This document shows positions 9,320 through 18,153 of a stretch of DNA of 64,000 nt, piece by piece. Under the pieces are notes generated by a model that was given only the letters and a program-made list of their open reading frames with translations, did not search any database and had not been told where the DNA came from. The position numbers were made by a program, and so were the translations under genes. The first letter of the stretch is position 1. Each line of letters opens with the position of its first letter. Source of the stretch: Burkholderiales bacterium PBB2. GTDB lineage: Bacteria; Pseudomonadota; Gammaproteobacteria; Burkholderiales; Burkholderiaceae_C. Location: assembly GCA_002255955.1 (NCBI GenBank), contig NKIM01000003.1, positions 186,001 through 250,000 on the forward strand. The letters run 5' to 3'.

Positions 9320-10090
9320 TCAGTTCCAGTAGCCGCGCCGGTCGTAGGCGTCGTGCAGGCGCTGCTCGTAGTCGCGCGGGATGTCCTGCTCAGACTGATA
9401 CGCCGGGCTGTGCTTGACCTGGGCCCGGGTCAGCGAGGTGTAAACCTGGCGGTCGGCCCAGTCGATGCTGTCGATCCAGCGCGTGGACAGCAGCACCTTC
9501 TTGCCACCCGGCCACCAGTTGCGCGTGTCCACCACCAGATAGCGGATGGCCCAAGAGACCGAGTCGAAGATGAAATCGCTGACATGGCCGATGCTGTCAT
9601 CGCTGGCCTGGATGTCGTAGCCAGTGACTTCCAGGCTGCTGCGCAGATGCTGGTCTTCCGTGGGCGTGTGACGGGCGCGCAGCTCGGCCTCGCGCTCGCT
9701 CTCAGGCCCCAGCGGCAAGGCGGGAGGCCAGAGCGGCAGGGCCTCCATGCCCCAGAGCGCCGAACCGCCCCAGTAGGCGGGCAAGGCGTAGTAGCCCAGG
9801 TAGTCGCGCTCGTGCTGGCGAGACACCGGCAGATGGGTGTCAACCGGCGGGCTCAGCTCCACCTGGCGCCGCGTCAGCGACACATCGATCAGGGCACCAC
9901 TGCCCAGCGGCTGCACCACCGCATGGGGCGAGATCAGCACCTCGCGGCCCGACAGCCAGTTTCCGGTGTTGACCACCAGGTAGCGGATGGTCCAGGCCTC
10001 ATCGTCAAAGTAGGCCTGACGAACGTCGCCAATGGCGCCATCCCGGGCCATCACGGCTGCCCCCTGCAAATGCTTCAAGCTGCTGAACAT
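9320..10090 (-). CDS. Protein with two PRC-barrel domains
   Basis: The 256-residue protein contains two related PRC-barrel-like halves: about residues 1-75 (IGDVRQAYFDDEAWTIRYLVV) and 130-215 (IGHVSDFIFDSVSWAIRYLVV). Both carry the WxIRYLVVxTxNW pattern typical of this fold. A proline/tyrosine-rich linker separates them. Such proteins are often stress- or membrane-associated in proteobacteria; no enzymatic role is known. The start at 10090 (MFSSLKH) was chosen over an upstream ATG that adds seven residues. Confidence 0.85.
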   Translation of the reverse strand: MFSSLKHLQGAAVMARDGAIGDVRQAYFDDEAWTIRYLVVNTGNWLSGREVLISPHAVVQPLGSGALIDVSLTRRQVELSPPVDTHLPVSRQHERDYLGYYALPAYWGGSALWGMEALPLWPPALPLGPESEREAELRARHTPTEDQHLRSSLEVTGYDIQASDDSIGHVSDFIFDSVSWAIRYLVVDTRNWWPGGKKVLLSTRWIDSIDWADRQVYTSLTRAQVKHSPAYQSEQDIPRDYEQRLHDAYDRRGYWN

Positions 10091-10222
10091 GGCACAGGCC
10101 CTTTCGCACACAAAGCCAAGAGCCGCCGCGGGCGCTGGATCAGCAGCCGCGACGGAGCTGGGCTCAGGCTAGCGCCTGGTGAGCGAGGACTCGGTGCGCT
10201 GGCGCACAGGCCCGGTGCCGGC

Positions 10223-10585
10223 TCACCGGGGCGGCTGCACCGCGCCGCCGGTGGAGCGGGCCACGAACACCGCCAGGGCCTCGATGTCCGCTGCGCTGAG
10301 CTTGTCGGCAAAGCTGGGCATGGCGCCCAAGCCGGCGCGCAAGACCTTGCGCACCCGCTCGGCATCGGGCTTGAGCTCATCGAGCACCGGCCCGACTTGG
10401 CCTTCCGAGCCAGCCGCCGCCAGCGTGTGGCAGACGGCGCAGGCCGGCTGGGTCTGGGTGAACAAGGCCTTGCCGCGGGCCAGCTGCTGCGGCTCGTCAG
10501 CCGCCAGCGCGAGCGGCATGGCGGCCAGGCCGCCGATCAAGCCAAGCCAGACGCGCAACTCAAACCACCGTGATGGTGACGGCAT
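10223..10585 (-). CDS. sorB: Sulfite dehydrogenase cytochrome c subunit (SorB-like)
   Basis: The 120-residue protein has an N-terminal signal peptide (VWLGLIGGLAAMPLALAA) and a single class I cytochrome c domain. The haem site is CAVCH (49-53) and the probable axial methionine is M89 in GAMPSF. It should take electrons from the SorA molybdenum subunit in the periplasm and pass them to the respiratory chain. The start codon lies 26 bp inside the 3' end of sorA, indicating translational coupling. The pairing with SorA supports the call more than the sequence of this short cytochrome alone. Confidence 0.85.
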   Translation of the reverse strand: MPSPSRWFELRVWLGLIGGLAAMPLALAADEPQQLARGKALFTQTQPACAVCHTLAAAGSEGQVGPVLDELKPDAERVRKVLRAGLGAMPSFADKLSAADIEALAVFVARSTGGAVQPPR

Positions 10586-11804
10586 GGTCGCGCCAGCTGT
10601 TGTTGTTGTAGCCGCTGAGGTTCTCCTCGCGCAGCTCGGCCTGCACATGGCCCTGAGCGTCGGTGGCGCGGCTGGCCAGGGTGTAGCTGCCCGCAGGCAG
10701 GCGCACCGACAGCACGAACTGGCGCCAGGCAAAGCGGCCCAGATCGGGGCCGACCAGGCGGGCGGGATACCAGTTCTTGCCGCCGTCCACCGAGACCTCG
10801 ACACCCTTGATCGCCTGCGTGCCGCCAAAGGCCACGCCGTGGATTTGCACCAGGCCTTCCTTGACCGGGCCGGTTTCGGGCAGCGGGCCGTTGATCCAGG
10901 ACTTGACACCCATCTCCAGCACCGAGGGCTGGTCCGGCGCCGCCTTGGCGCCGGCCGGCGTCATGCGGTAGCCGTGCGACATGATGCGGGCCTTGGACTC
11001 CTGGGCCGTGAAAGCCAGGCTCTTGACGTACTTGATGTTGTTCACGCCTTGGTAGCCCGGCACGATCAGGCGCAGCGGGCCGCCGTGGGCCAGGCTCAAG
11101 GGCTCCCCGTTCATTTCCCAGGCCAGCAGCGCGTCCTCGAGCGCCTTGATGGGCACCGAGCGCTCGACGATGACCGAGGCCGGGTCCACGCCCTCAGGCA
11201 GCTTTTCACCCCCGGTGCCGGTGATGTAGAGCATGCCGTCGGCCAGGCCGCCGAGCGCCGTCACCACATGGCGCAGCGGCACACCGCTCCACAGCACGCA
11301 GCCGGCCGCACCGACCGTCCAGGGCGTGCCGCTGGGCTTGCTGGGGAAGAAGCCGCGGCCATTGCCCGAGCATTGGATGACGGTGGCCACGGTTTCCAGG
11401 CCCAGGGTCTTGAGCTCGGCCAGACGCAGGCTGCGCGGGTTCTTGACGCCCTCGACCGACAGGGTCCAGGCCTCGCGGTCGTCCAAGATGGCCGCGTCTG
11501 GTGCGGGCAGGTTGTTGCGAACGTAGAGCTGCGAGGCCGGCGTGATGACGCTGGTGCCGAAGGCCGAGCGACGCGTTTCCAGCGTGCTGCTGCTGTGCTG
11601 GATCAGCTGGGCGGCGTTCTTCCACGCGGCATAGGCCGGCAAGGGCTTGGCGGCAGCCGCAGCAGCGGGTGCGGCCGCCGCAGTCTGGGCCGCAGCCGGA
11701 CCCATCCAGCTGCCCAGGCCGGCGGCGCCGAGGGCCGAGGCGGTGCCGGTCAGCCATTGGCGGCGGGCATGGAGGGGGGCGGAGGGGTTCTTCTTCATGC
11801 TCAT
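10560..11804 (-). CDS. sorA: Periplasmic sulfite dehydrogenase molybdopterin subunit (SorA-like)
   Basis: The 414-residue protein has a twin-arginine signal (RRQWLTG, then a hydrophobic stretch ending AAAQ), then an alanine-rich linker, an oxidoreductase molybdopterin-binding domain, and the C-terminal Mo-co dimerisation domain. The conserved cysteine that binds molybdenum in the sulfite oxidase family is C145 in QCSGNGRG. It oxidises sulfite to sulfate in the periplasm with SorB as electron acceptor. The start has a good Shine-Dalgarno (GGGAG). It is divergent from a rhodanese-containing gene, which fits a shared sulfur-oxidation role. Confidence 0.93.
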   Translation of the reverse strand: MSMKKNPSAPLHARRQWLTGTASALGAAGLGSWMGPAAAQTAAAAPAAAAAAKPLPAYAAWKNAAQLIQHSSSTLETRRSAFGTSVITPASQLYVRNNLPAPDAAILDDREAWTLSVEGVKNPRSLRLAELKTLGLETVATVIQCSGNGRGFFPSKPSGTPWTVGAAGCVLWSGVPLRHVVTALGGLADGMLYITGTGGEKLPEGVDPASVIVERSVPIKALEDALLAWEMNGEPLSLAHGGPLRLIVPGYQGVNNIKYVKSLAFTAQESKARIMSHGYRMTPAGAKAAPDQPSVLEMGVKSWINGPLPETGPVKEGLVQIHGVAFGGTQAIKGVEVSVDGGKNWYPARLVGPDLGRFAWRQFVLSVRLPAGSYTLASRATDAQGHVQAELREENLSGYNNNSWRDHAVTITVV

Positions 11805-12133
11805 GCGATCGTCTCCCGGGGGTGCGTTTTTGGAGGGAAGTTGGGGCTAAAGAACAGACTCTGAAATGAAAACTCGAAACCGGTGCATCTTTCGTCTTGC
11901 AAGCGCGCCATTCTGGGGGCTGGCGCTTGTGTTGCCGCTCAGGATATAGCCCTAGAGGGCGACGCGCGCCCATTCTGCATTCGACTCTGTGACGACATGA
12001 AATACGGGCACACTTCAGCCTGCGGGCCACCGAGCCCATGGTCAGGACATTGCCATCGGGAGGGGCAATGCGCCACTTGCGGTCTGATCCGGGCCCAGAT
12101 GCCGGACGGGCATGTTTTCGAGAGAACCACCCG
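11805..12133. promoter_or_regulatory. Divergent intergenic region between sorAB and the rhodanese-fusion gene
   Basis: These 329 bp separate two divergent genes and must contain both promoters. The part nearest sorA (about 11850-11900) is clearly richer in A and T than its surroundings, as expected of a promoter. No convincing open frame, operator palindrome or terminator was seen. Confidence 0.5.
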
Positions 12134-13312
12134 ATGTCGAAGAAGAATTCGCTTGCAATCATGGTGCGCAGCAGCTTGCTGCTGGGCCTGTGTGCCCACG
12201 GTGTCGTCCAGGCCGGCCTGAGCGCCGTCGTGGCCGTGGAACCCACCGCCCGCAAGGCCAGCTACAGCATCCACTACAGCGCCCTGGACGCTGCCCTCAG
12301 CCGCGCCGCCGCCCAGCCGGTGTCGGCCTCGGCCAGCGAAGACATGGCCGATGTCATGCGCGCGACTCGCAGCGCCGGCTTTGACATCTTCATCGGCCCG
12401 GCCCAGGTGGCGGCCTCGGCCCTGCACCGCGGCTATGAGCTGGTCGGCGCCACTCAGGCGTCCGAGCCTTTTTTGCTGGTGGTGCGCAAGGAGGTGAGCG
12501 ACATTCCGGGCCTCAAGACCCGGCGCATCTACCTGCCGCAGCAGGATTCGATCTACACCTATATGGCCCGCGGCCTGCTCAACCAGGGCGGCCTGTCCAT
12601 GCAGGACATGAAGGTGGCGCACGAGCGCTTTCCGCAAGCGGGCCTGACGGCTCTGATGCTGGGCGCGGCCGACGCCACCGTGGTGACGGCCAGCGAATGG
12701 AATGAATGGTCGGCGCAGAACCCGCAGATCGGCCGCGTGCTGGCCAAGACCGAGGGCGTGCCGGCCGGCCTGAGCGTGGTGCTCAAGAAAGACCTGCCCG
12801 CCGATGTGCGCGGCCGGCTGAGCAGCTTCTTCAACGCGCCGCCCGCCGCCGTGGGCCTGCCAGCCACCAAGTTCAAGCCGGAGGGCAGCGAGTACAAGCG
12901 CGTCTCGGAGCTGGGCCTGTTCACGCCCACCAGCCTGCCCGGCGTGACCCGTGTCAGCGCGCGCGAGGCGCAGAAGCTGCAGGGCCAGGGTGCCCTGCTG
13001 GTGGACACACGCACCGAGAAGGAGTTCCAGGCCCGCCACATCCCCGGTGCGGTCTGGGCGCCCTACATCGAGAAAAGCCTGAAGGACATTGCCTTCAATG
13101 CGGCGCAAGATGACTTCAGCGCCCTGGCCAAGGTGGACAAGCTGGACGTCAACCGCGCGGTCATCTTTGCCTGCAATGGCGCGGAATGCTGGAAGTCGTA
13201 CAAGGCGGCCCGCGTGGCGCAGCAAAAAGGCTTCAAGAAGGTGCACTGGCTGCGCGGTGGCCTGCCCGAATGGGAGGCCGAAGGCCTGCCGGTGCAGAAC
13301 GCAGCGCCCTGA
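12134..13312 (+). CDS. Periplasmic binding protein (PhnD-like) fused to a rhodanese domain
   Basis: The 392-residue protein has an N-terminal export signal, then a region of about 230 residues resembling PhnD/phosphonate-type ABC substrate-binding proteins (for example IFIGPAQVAASALHRGYELV), and a C-terminal rhodanese domain from about residue 270. The rhodanese part has LVDTRTEKEFQARHIPGA and the active-site loop CNGAECWKS with C347 and C352. The double-cysteine loop followed by Trp resembles CxxCW rhodaneses seen in periplasmic oxidation pathways. It is divergent from sorAB, so a role in binding or moving a sulfur compound (sulfite, thiosulfate) is inferred. No transporter permease or ATPase accompanies it. 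The start at 12134 gives a compact signal peptide; a longer in-frame opening adds no recognisable sequence. Confidence 0.8.
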   Translation: MSKKNSLAIMVRSSLLLGLCAHGVVQAGLSAVVAVEPTARKASYSIHYSALDAALSRAAAQPVSASASEDMADVMRATRSAGFDIFIGPAQVAASALHRGYELVGATQASEPFLLVVRKEVSDIPGLKTRRIYLPQQDSIYTYMARGLLNQGGLSMQDMKVAHERFPQAGLTALMLGAADATVVTASEWNEWSAQNPQIGRVLAKTEGVPAGLSVVLKKDLPADVRGRLSSFFNAPPAAVGLPATKFKPEGSEYKRVSELGLFTPTSLPGVTRVSAREAQKLQGQGALLVDTRTEKEFQARHIPGAVWAPYIEKSLKDIAFNAAQDDFSALAKVDKLDVNRAVIFACNGAECWKSYKAARVAQQKGFKKVHWLRGGLPEWEAEGLPVQNAAP

Positions 13313-13332
13313 AGGGCCGCCGGCCACGCTGC

Positions 13333-14175
13333 TCAGTCAAGGCCGTAGCGGCGCCGGATCTCGCGCAGCACGCCGCGCGCTTCCAGCCGGCCCAGCGCCT
13401 GATCGAGCAGCTGGGCTTCCGCCTCGCTGACGCTTTTCTCGCTCAGCATGAAGGCCACCGGCGCCCGCACCGTGCCAAAGGGCATGAGTTGCAGCACCAT
13501 ATCCTGCTGCCGGGCCAGGTCCAGCAGCGAGGCGACATCGCCGAGGATCAGCGGTGCGCGCTGGCGCTGCAGCATGGCCACACCCTTGCCGTGGGTCTCG
13601 AACAGTTCCAGCAAGCCCGCCTCACGCAAAGGCGCGCGCCAGGGCTCGAAGTCGGGCCCCAGACGCCCGGCATTGAGCACCAGCAAAGGCGTGCGCGTGC
13701 GCAGCACATCCTCGAAGCTGCTCAAGCGCGCCGCCGGCGCCGGCAGCTCACGGCCTTGCAGGCTGCGCAGGGCCAAGACGCCCAGCACCTCGTCGCGGTA
13801 GGTGCGGGTGTAGCGCGCGCCCGGCGCCGGTGGATTCTTGGGCGTGGCGGCCAGGATCAGATCGATCTCGCCCTCTTGCAGCTGCAAGAGCCGGCGGCGA
13901 CGCGGCAGTGGGTCCACCCATTGCAGGCGACAGCCGGTTTCGTTCATCAGCGCCTGCAGGATTTCAAAGTCCAGGCCGCTGTGCTGACCGCTCTCATGGT
14001 TGACCAGATAAGGCGGCCAGCTCGCTCGGGTGATGCGCAGGGCGTGCCGGCAGCCCGCAGCCCATGCCGAGCTCATGGCCAGCAACATCGGCATCAGCAG
14101 CAGCAGACACAGCGCCGCCGAACGGCGATGAGGGTGGGATGGAGCGAGACAGTTCACGAGCGGAGCGACCGGCAT
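13333..14175 (-). CDS. Periplasmic solute-binding protein, PBP2 family
   Basis: The mature part of this 280-residue protein is a type 2 periplasmic binding fold: it opens with LRITRASWPPYLVN, followed by GLDFEILQALMNETG and later GEIDLILAATPKN, the usual signatures of amino-acid-type binding proteins. A hydrophobic signal ends near SSAWAAG. The start is uncertain: ATGs at 14175 and 14214 are both possible, neither with a strong ribosome site. No ABC permease or ATPase is adjacent, so it may be a stand-alone receptor or serve a transporter elsewhere. A second protein of the same class lies immediately upstream on the same strand. Confidence 0.8.
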   Translation of the reverse strand: MPVAPLVNCLAPSHPHRRSAALCLLLLMPMLLAMSSAWAAGCRHALRITRASWPPYLVNHESGQHSGLDFEILQALMNETGCRLQWVDPLPRRRRLLQLQEGEIDLILAATPKNPPAPGARYTRTYRDEVLGVLALRSLQGRELPAPAARLSSFEDVLRTRTPLLVLNAGRLGPDFEPWRAPLREAGLLELFETHGKGVAMLQRQRAPLILGDVASLLDLARQQDMVLQLMPFGTVRAPVAFMLSEKSVSEAEAQLLDQALGRLEARGVLREIRRRYGLD

Positions 14176-14251
14176 CAGAAACGCTGCGCGTGCGGCCAGC
14201 GATGCCTGGACCATAACGCAAAGCCGCCCGAACCGGGCTGGGCGCAGACCC

Positions 14252-15028
14252 CTATCTGAAATAGCGCTGCTGCAGCCGGGCGACGCTGCCGTCGGCCACC
14301 AGCTGCTGGTAGGCATGCAACCAGCGCTCAGCCTCAGCCTCGCTCACATGCAGGGAGCCAGCCATGTAGAGATCGGCCTCGCCGAGATGCACAAAGGTTC
14401 TGAAAGCGCTTCGGGCATAACCGTTCAATTCGATGGCGGCCTGGATCATGGGCGCACCGGCGTAAATCGCGTCCAGCATGTCGCCACGCAACATGCGCAA
14501 GAGGTCTTTGTAGTCCTTGGCCTCGATGATCTGGCTGAAGCGCTCGGCCTGCAGGTTCTTGATGATGGGGGACCCTCGGAGCACACCGATCCGGCGGCTG
14601 CGCAAGGCCTCCAGGTCCAGGGCTCGGCCACCCGCGCGGCCGATCAACGTGTAGCTGACATGCATGAGCAGGATCAGCCAGCGGAACTTGTGCTCTCGGT
14701 CCGGCGTGCGCGCCAGCGGAAACACGCCCAGGGCCTCGCCCGCCTCGGTCATGCGCACCGCGCGCGCCCAGGGGAAGAACTGCACCGCATCGCGCCGGCC
14801 CAGGCGCTCGGCCATCAGCTGCGCCAGCTCATAGGCATAGCCTTGGGGGCCCTCACTGCCCTGCCAGGCAAACGGTGGCAGGTCACCGGCCACCCAGCGA
14901 AGCGCCGAGGTGGAGTCCGGTTCTGAAGGCCGCGCCGGAGCGCTTCGGGCCGTGCTCACACTGCCAGAGGCCAAGGCGGCCCAGGCACACAGCTGTCGTC
15001 GGAATCTTGAAAACGCGCGCGGGTCCAT
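14252..15028 (-). CDS. Periplasmic solute-binding protein, PBP2 family (second copy type)
   Basis: The 258-residue protein has an N-terminal export signal and then a type 2 binding-protein fold: LRWVAGDLPPFAWQG, GYAYELAQLMAERLG and VFPLARTPDREHKFRW are typical of proteobacterial extracellular solute-binding proteins close to the amino-acid-binding group. It resembles the next gene in fold but not closely in sequence. The two are in tandem with a 76-bp gap and no transporter genes. The ATG at 15028 was chosen because it begins just before the signal region. The ligand is unknown. Confidence 0.8.
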   Translation of the reverse strand: MDPRAFSRFRRQLCAWAALASGSVSTARSAPARPSEPDSTSALRWVAGDLPPFAWQGSEGPQGYAYELAQLMAERLGRRDAVQFFPWARAVRMTEAGEALGVFPLARTPDREHKFRWLILLMHVSYTLIGRAGGRALDLEALRSRRIGVLRGSPIIKNLQAERFSQIIEAKDYKDLLRMLRGDMLDAIYAGAPMIQAAIELNGYARSAFRTFVHLGEADLYMAGSLHVSEAEAERWLHAYQQLVADGSVARLQQRYFR

Positions 15029-15233
15029 CGTTGCAGCGGGCGAACCCTCGGCAGGCGCCGGTCTCGCCGTCAAAGCGGGTGTTGTCTCGTCCTGGCGGCC
15101 TGTCCCGGCGGCTCAGGTGGGGTGGGTCCCTGCGGGTCAAATCACTGTAGCACCGCCGCGTGCGAGCACCGCCCCCTGAAACAGGGGCAGCAAGGGGATG
15201 GACGAATGCGCCTCGCGACGACCACGGTGCAGC

Positions 15234-15947
15234 CTAGCTGCCGCGCACCGGCTGGCCAGGCGCGGAGCTTGGGCGAGATGCAGCGGACGCTGGGGGCTGC
15301 GGCTGAGCCTCACTGGCAGATCGCGCAGGAGCGCTGGCACTCGCAGAGGCCCCGGCTTGCACGGCGCCACCCCGTGTGGGGCCGTTGCTGTCTTTCGCTT
15401 CAGCACCCGCGCTGTAGGCCGCAATCAGCATGGCAAAAAGCAGGGTCAGCACCGACAAGGCGGACAGGGCGATGAGTGCCTGTGTCTTGCGATAACCCGG
15501 GCCGCCATGCCCGCCCTTGAGATGAGGCGGCCGACCCGGCATCCCGGGCCAGAACCACTGCGCATCCAGGAAGCTGCGACGGCTCATCAAGTGGCTGTAG
15601 GACACATGGTCGTGCAGGATCCGGGCATGCAGGGCGAACCAGAACAGAAGCAAGAACAGCGAAGATCCGACGATGCCCCACAGCTTGACGCCCCAGCTGA
15701 GTTTCTCGCTGCCCAGCAAGCTGATACCGCTCGCGAACAGCAAACCGACCACAGTGAAGAACAAGCCCGCCATGGACGCCTCGGTGGCCCGCAGGGCGCG
15801 CATCTCGGAACCCAGCTCCAGGTAGAGATCACTCAACCTCGCCTGTCGCTCCGGGCTCAAGTCGGCCGGCATCGCCGGAGGTTCCGGGATGTCCGGCTTC
15901 GACAAACCCAGGCGTTTGTCCAGAAAACAAAGAATGGCTTCCATCAT
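15234..15947 (-). CDS. Hypothetical membrane protein with three transmembrane helices
   Basis: The start at 15947 is supported by a strong G-rich ribosome site directly upstream. The 237-residue product has a cytoplasmic N-terminal part, then hydrophobic segments at about residue 60-82, 90-112 and 163-185 (FFTVVGLLFASGISLLG, GSSLFLLLFWFAL, ALSVLTLLFAMLIAAY). It ends in a roughly 50-residue tail made almost only of Ala, Ser, Pro and Gln. I do not recognise a family. Its neighbours (EamA transporter, binding proteins) do not suggest a function. Confidence 0.75.
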   Translation of the reverse strand: MMEAILCFLDKRLGLSKPDIPEPPAMPADLSPERQARLSDLYLELGSEMRALRATEASMAGLFFTVVGLLFASGISLLGSEKLSWGVKLWGIVGSSLFLLLFWFALHARILHDHVSYSHLMSRRSFLDAQWFWPGMPGRPPHLKGGHGGPGYRKTQALIALSALSVLTLLFAMLIAAYSAGAEAKDSNGPTRGGAVQAGASASASAPARSASEAQPQPPASAASRPSSAPGQPVRGS

Positions 15948-16051
15948 GATTCCCCCCAGTTCGGCGCGCTGGCCTTGTGTGTGCTGCGATGGCCCGCATC
16001 GCTTGGTCATCTCGAGAGCAAGGTTCGCCTTGCCGCCTTCAGTCTTGTCCA

Positions 16052-16969
16052 TCATCCCAGCGCCAGGCCCGCCACGCCCAGCGCAATCGCTGCAGCACCC
16101 AGCAGGCGCAGCCAGCGGTCGCCTTCGCCCAACAGGCTGCCACCCGCCAGGGCGGCGAACAGCATGGACACCTCGCGCGCCGGCGCCACATGGCTCAGCG
16201 GCGCCAGCTGCATGGCGTAGAGCACCATGATGTAGCTGGTCGGGCCCAGCACGGCGATGGCCAGCGCAGCCTTCCACTGCGCCCGCCAGACCGCTTTGAA
16301 CCGCGCCGGATCGCGCAGCGCGAACGGCCCCATCACCGGGATGCGCAAGACATTGCCGACGTAGTCGACCAGGATGGGCGAGATCAGCAGCACCTTGACC
16401 GCGTACCCATCGATCACGGTGTAGGTGGCAATGAACACCCCGGTCAGCGCGCCCCAGAACAGGCCACGATGCAGGCGCTGGCGCACAAAGGCGCGCGACT
16501 CGCTCAAGGCCCCGGCCTCGCCTCGCCCCAGCAACTGGCGCAGCAGGCCTGGCCCGCCAGCGATCAAAAACACACCCGCCACCACGGACAGCGCGCCGGC
16601 TGCACCCAACCAGCTCAGGCTCTCGCCGAGCACGAACACGGCGGCCACCGAGCTCAGCAGCGGCCCGCTGCCGCGCGCCAGCGGATAAACGACCGTCAAA
16701 TCCGCCACCGCATAGCCATGCAGCAGGCAGCGGAAGTACAGCACATGCACGGCCGCGCTGACAACCAGCACCACCCACTCCAGCCAGCCCCACGCGGCCA
16801 CGCCCTGGATGCCTGTCCAAGCCACCACCGGCGCCCAGACCAGGCCGACCAGGATGGAGCTCATCAGCACAAACTCATTGCCGCCCCCACCGCTGCGTTT
16901 GGCGATCAGGTTCCAGCTGGCGTGGCACACAGCGGCCGCCAGAACCAAGGCAAGGGCAAGAGGACTCAT
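16052..16969 (-). CDS. EamA/DMT-family transporter
   Basis: The 305-residue protein is almost entirely hydrophobic, with about ten predicted membrane helices in two related halves, as in the drug/metabolite transporter superfamily. The opening LAAAVCHASWNLIAKRS and the end-of-half motif YPLARGSGPLLSSVAAVFVLGE match EamA repeats. These transporters export small metabolites or amino acids; the substrate cannot be read from sequence. It is followed at about 100 bp by the three-helix protein on the same strand. Confidence 0.88.
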   Translation of the reverse strand: MSPLALALVLAAAVCHASWNLIAKRSGGGGNEFVLMSSILVGLVWAPVVAWTGIQGVAAWGWLEWVVLVVSAAVHVLYFRCLLHGYAVADLTVVYPLARGSGPLLSSVAAVFVLGESLSWLGAAGALSVVAGVFLIAGGPGLLRQLLGRGEAGALSESRAFVRQRLHRGLFWGALTGVFIATYTVIDGYAVKVLLISPILVDYVGNVLRIPVMGPFALRDPARFKAVWRAQWKAALAIAVLGPTSYIMVLYAMQLAPLSHVAPAREVSMLFAALAGGSLLGEGDRWLRLLGAAAIALGVAGLALG

Positions 16970-17133
16970 AGCAAGGAGGGCAGGAGAAAGGAACGTCGGT
17001 CAACCGCAAAGAACACGGCGCAGGCCGAAACCCTCCATTGTGCGTTCGACAGCGAACAGACCGCTGCGGCAGCAAGATCTACAAACCAAGGTGGCGGCGC
17101 CCCTGCTGTGCCGCCGCCCACTCAAGGCCTGCC

Positions 17134-17736
17134 ATGAACAACACACACTCCGCACTCCCCAGCCGTCCCCTGGCCCGCCGCAGCGCGCTGCGCCTCAGCG
17201 GCCTACTGCTGACGGCCAGCTTCAGCCTGCTGCCACTGCTGATCGCCGGCCCCGCATCGGCCGCCACGGCCGAAGACCTGAACAAGGACGCTCAACAAGC
17301 CCTGGCCGCGCTCTACAAGAGCAACCCGGTGGCGGAGACCATCTCCAAAAAGGCGCGCGCCGTGCTGGTCTTTCCCAAGATCGTCAAGGCCGGCCTGGTC
17401 TTTGGCGGCAGCTATGGCGAAGGCGTGCTGATGAAGAACGGCGCCGTCAGCGAGTACTACAACTCGGTGTCTGCCTCCTGGGGTTGGCAAGCCGGCGCCG
17501 AGTCGTATGCCTATGTCGTGTTCCTGATGAGCGACAAGGCCGTTCGCTATCTGGCCAAGTCCAATGGCTGGGAATTCGGCGTCGGCCCCAGCCTGGTGCT
17601 GGTCAACGAAGGTGTTGCCAAGAACCTGAGCACCTCCACCCTGAAGGACGATGCCTATGCCTTCATCACCGACCAGCAAGGCCTGATGGCCAGCCTCAGC
17701 ATCGAAGGCACCAAGATCAGCCGCATCAAGCGCTGA
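17134..17736 (+). CDS. SYLF/Ysc84-domain exported protein
   Basis: The 200-residue protein carries a signal peptide with a twin-arginine-like start (ARRSALRLSGLLL) ending near ASA, then a SYLF (DUF500/Ysc84) domain. Typical family segments are AVLVFPKIVKAGLVFGGSYGEGVL, split around the conserved Gly-rich strand, and WGWQAGAESYAYVV. SYLF domains bind phosphoinositide lipids in eukaryotes; bacterial versions are periplasmic or surface proteins of unclear role. The start at 17134 was taken because it begins the export signal. It is followed by a 417-bp gap. Confidence 0.88.
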   Translation: MNNTHSALPSRPLARRSALRLSGLLLTASFSLLPLLIAGPASAATAEDLNKDAQQALAALYKSNPVAETISKKARAVLVFPKIVKAGLVFGGSYGEGVLMKNGAVSEYYNSVSASWGWQAGAESYAYVVFLMSDKAVRYLAKSNGWEFGVGPSLVLVNEGVAKNLSTSTLKDDAYAFITDQQGLMASLSIEGTKISRIKR

Positions 17737-18153
17737 ACTAATTGGGACGAGCTGACGCAGCTCACGGCACAAAGCGGAACCTCGATGGCAAGGCTTTCGC
17801 GCTGCGGTGGCGTGCTCCACCGTCGAGGGGCACATCGATCGCGATGCAAGCGCCCTGCAGTTCGGGCCGCTGCCGGGCGATTTGCGAAGGGCTGAGCAGC
17901 GCAGCGGCTCGGGGCGCGCGCGTACCGGCGCGCTTCAAGAACTGACTCGGCGCGTCTGTCTGAACGGAACGAACGCAGTGAGTGAAGTGAGGTCATTGGC
18001 TTCTGCGCCAGCCCCGAGGCGCGAGCAGCGCAAGGCAGTCGGCCCGCCAGGGTCGAACCCGGAACCATGAGCCCAGCGGCGGCCCGGACTGCAGGGCCTC
18101 ACGAGGGAGAACACGAAGGCTGTTCTGTGCCGAGAACTGACCTTCACGTCAAT
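17737..18153. other. Gene-free interval with short palindromes
   Basis: No credible gene was found in these 417 bp. A small hairpin (GAGCTG/CAGCTC, about 17749-17763) lies just past the SYLF stop but lacks a T run. A second GC palindrome is near 17917-17934. A stretch near 18047-18065 resembles a tRNA T-arm on the minus strand, but no cloverleaf could be built around it. Confidence 0.4.

Noticed and set aside
18040-18070. tRNA T-arm-like sequence (GGGTCGAACCC)
   Set aside because: No acceptor, D or anticodon stem could be placed around it, so it is not called a tRNA gene.
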